A stretch of 19,196 bases of DNA from Hymenochaete sp. R1. Taxonomy: Eukaryota > Basidiomycota > Agaricomycetes > Hymenochaetales > Hymenochaetaceae. Where the stretch lies: positions 1 to 19,196 of the forward strand of contig JAFREE010000282.1 in assembly GCA_019400425.1 (NCBI GenBank), read 5' to 3'. This document shows positions 19,145 through 19,196 of the stretch, one piece after another (position 1 is the stretch's first letter; every line of letters starts with the position of its first letter). The notes beneath the pieces were generated by a model that had not been told where the DNA came from, ran no database searches, and saw only the letters and a list, made by a program, of their open reading frames with translations. The position numbers were made by a program, and so were the translations under genes.

Positions 19145-19196
19145 TTAATTTCCGTATCCGTCACCGTTTCCATCACCGTTTCCATCACCGGCTCGG
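19145..19196 (-). CDS. Possible C-terminus of a Gly/Asp/Asn-repeat protein, cut by window edge
   Basis: On the minus strand one frame reads RAGDGNGDGNGDGYGN and then TAA. It is encoded by a 12-bp direct repeat (CCGTTTCCATCA on the plus strand, twice, with further degenerate copies). Glycine-rich tails like this occur at the ends of secreted or wall proteins. Only 16 codons are visible and other frames are also open, so this may be just a short tandem repeat. Confidence 0.25.
   Translation of the reverse strand, partial: RAGDGNGDGNGDGYGN
19163..19189. repeat. Short tandem repeat, 12-bp unit
   Basis: CCGTTTCCATCA occurs twice in tandem and is followed by CCG. A diverged copy, CCGTATCCGTCA, stands immediately before. 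The array may continue beyond the window. Confidence 0.75.

Noticed and set aside
1..19196. tRNA, rRNA, CRISPR, transposon or viral sequences
   Set aside because: I looked for tRNA A/B boxes, long repeats, terminal repeats and transposase or reverse transcriptase motifs and saw none.

Overview
This is a gene-dense stretch of a filamentous fungal nuclear genome, most probably an agaricomycete basidiomycete. The genes are interrupted by many short introns (about 45-70 nt, GT...AG, often with a CTGA/CTAA-like branch site), intergenic gaps are short, and one gene resembles aldos-2-ulose dehydratase, an enzyme known from wood-decay basidiomycetes. All exon structures below were assembled by hand from splice signals, reading-frame continuity and recalled family motifs; no search or alignment program was run.

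Layout. (1) 1-6322: two tandem paralogues of a zinc-free medium-chain reductase (MDR, GroES-like), both on the minus strand. The first is cut by the left edge and the second is complete. Between them lie an aldos-2-ulose dehydratase (AUDH)-like gene on the minus strand and a small hypothetical gene. (2) 6323-7485: poorly coding, with one weak candidate gene. (3) 7486-9900: an NPC2/ML-domain secreted lipid-binding protein (minus) divergent from a four-helix membrane protein with a long hydrophilic tail (plus). (4) 10267-13789: centrin/Cdc31, then a CorA-type Mg2+ transporter of the Alr1/Mnr2 type, both minus. (5) 14324-16988: a GH47 class I alpha-1,2-mannosidase in 17 exons, several of them microexons, on the minus strand. 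It is divergent from (6) 17291-18731: an Fe(II)/2-oxoglutarate dioxygenase of the xanthine dioxygenase (XanA/TfdA) type on the plus strand. (7) At the right edge, a short Gly/Asp/Asn-repeat reading frame may be the C-terminus of another minus-strand gene.

Most genes are housekeeping: sterol or lipid transfer, spindle pole body, Mg2+ uptake, ER glycan trimming and purine salvage. The part most worth a second look is the left 6.3 kb. There an AUDH-like enzyme that appears to lack the C-terminal domain and most of the clustered metal-site histidines of the characterised enzyme sits between two duplicated reductases. AUDH-type chemistry makes enones and MDR enzymes often reduce enones, so a small sugar-derived enone pathway is a testable hypothesis, not a demonstrated one.
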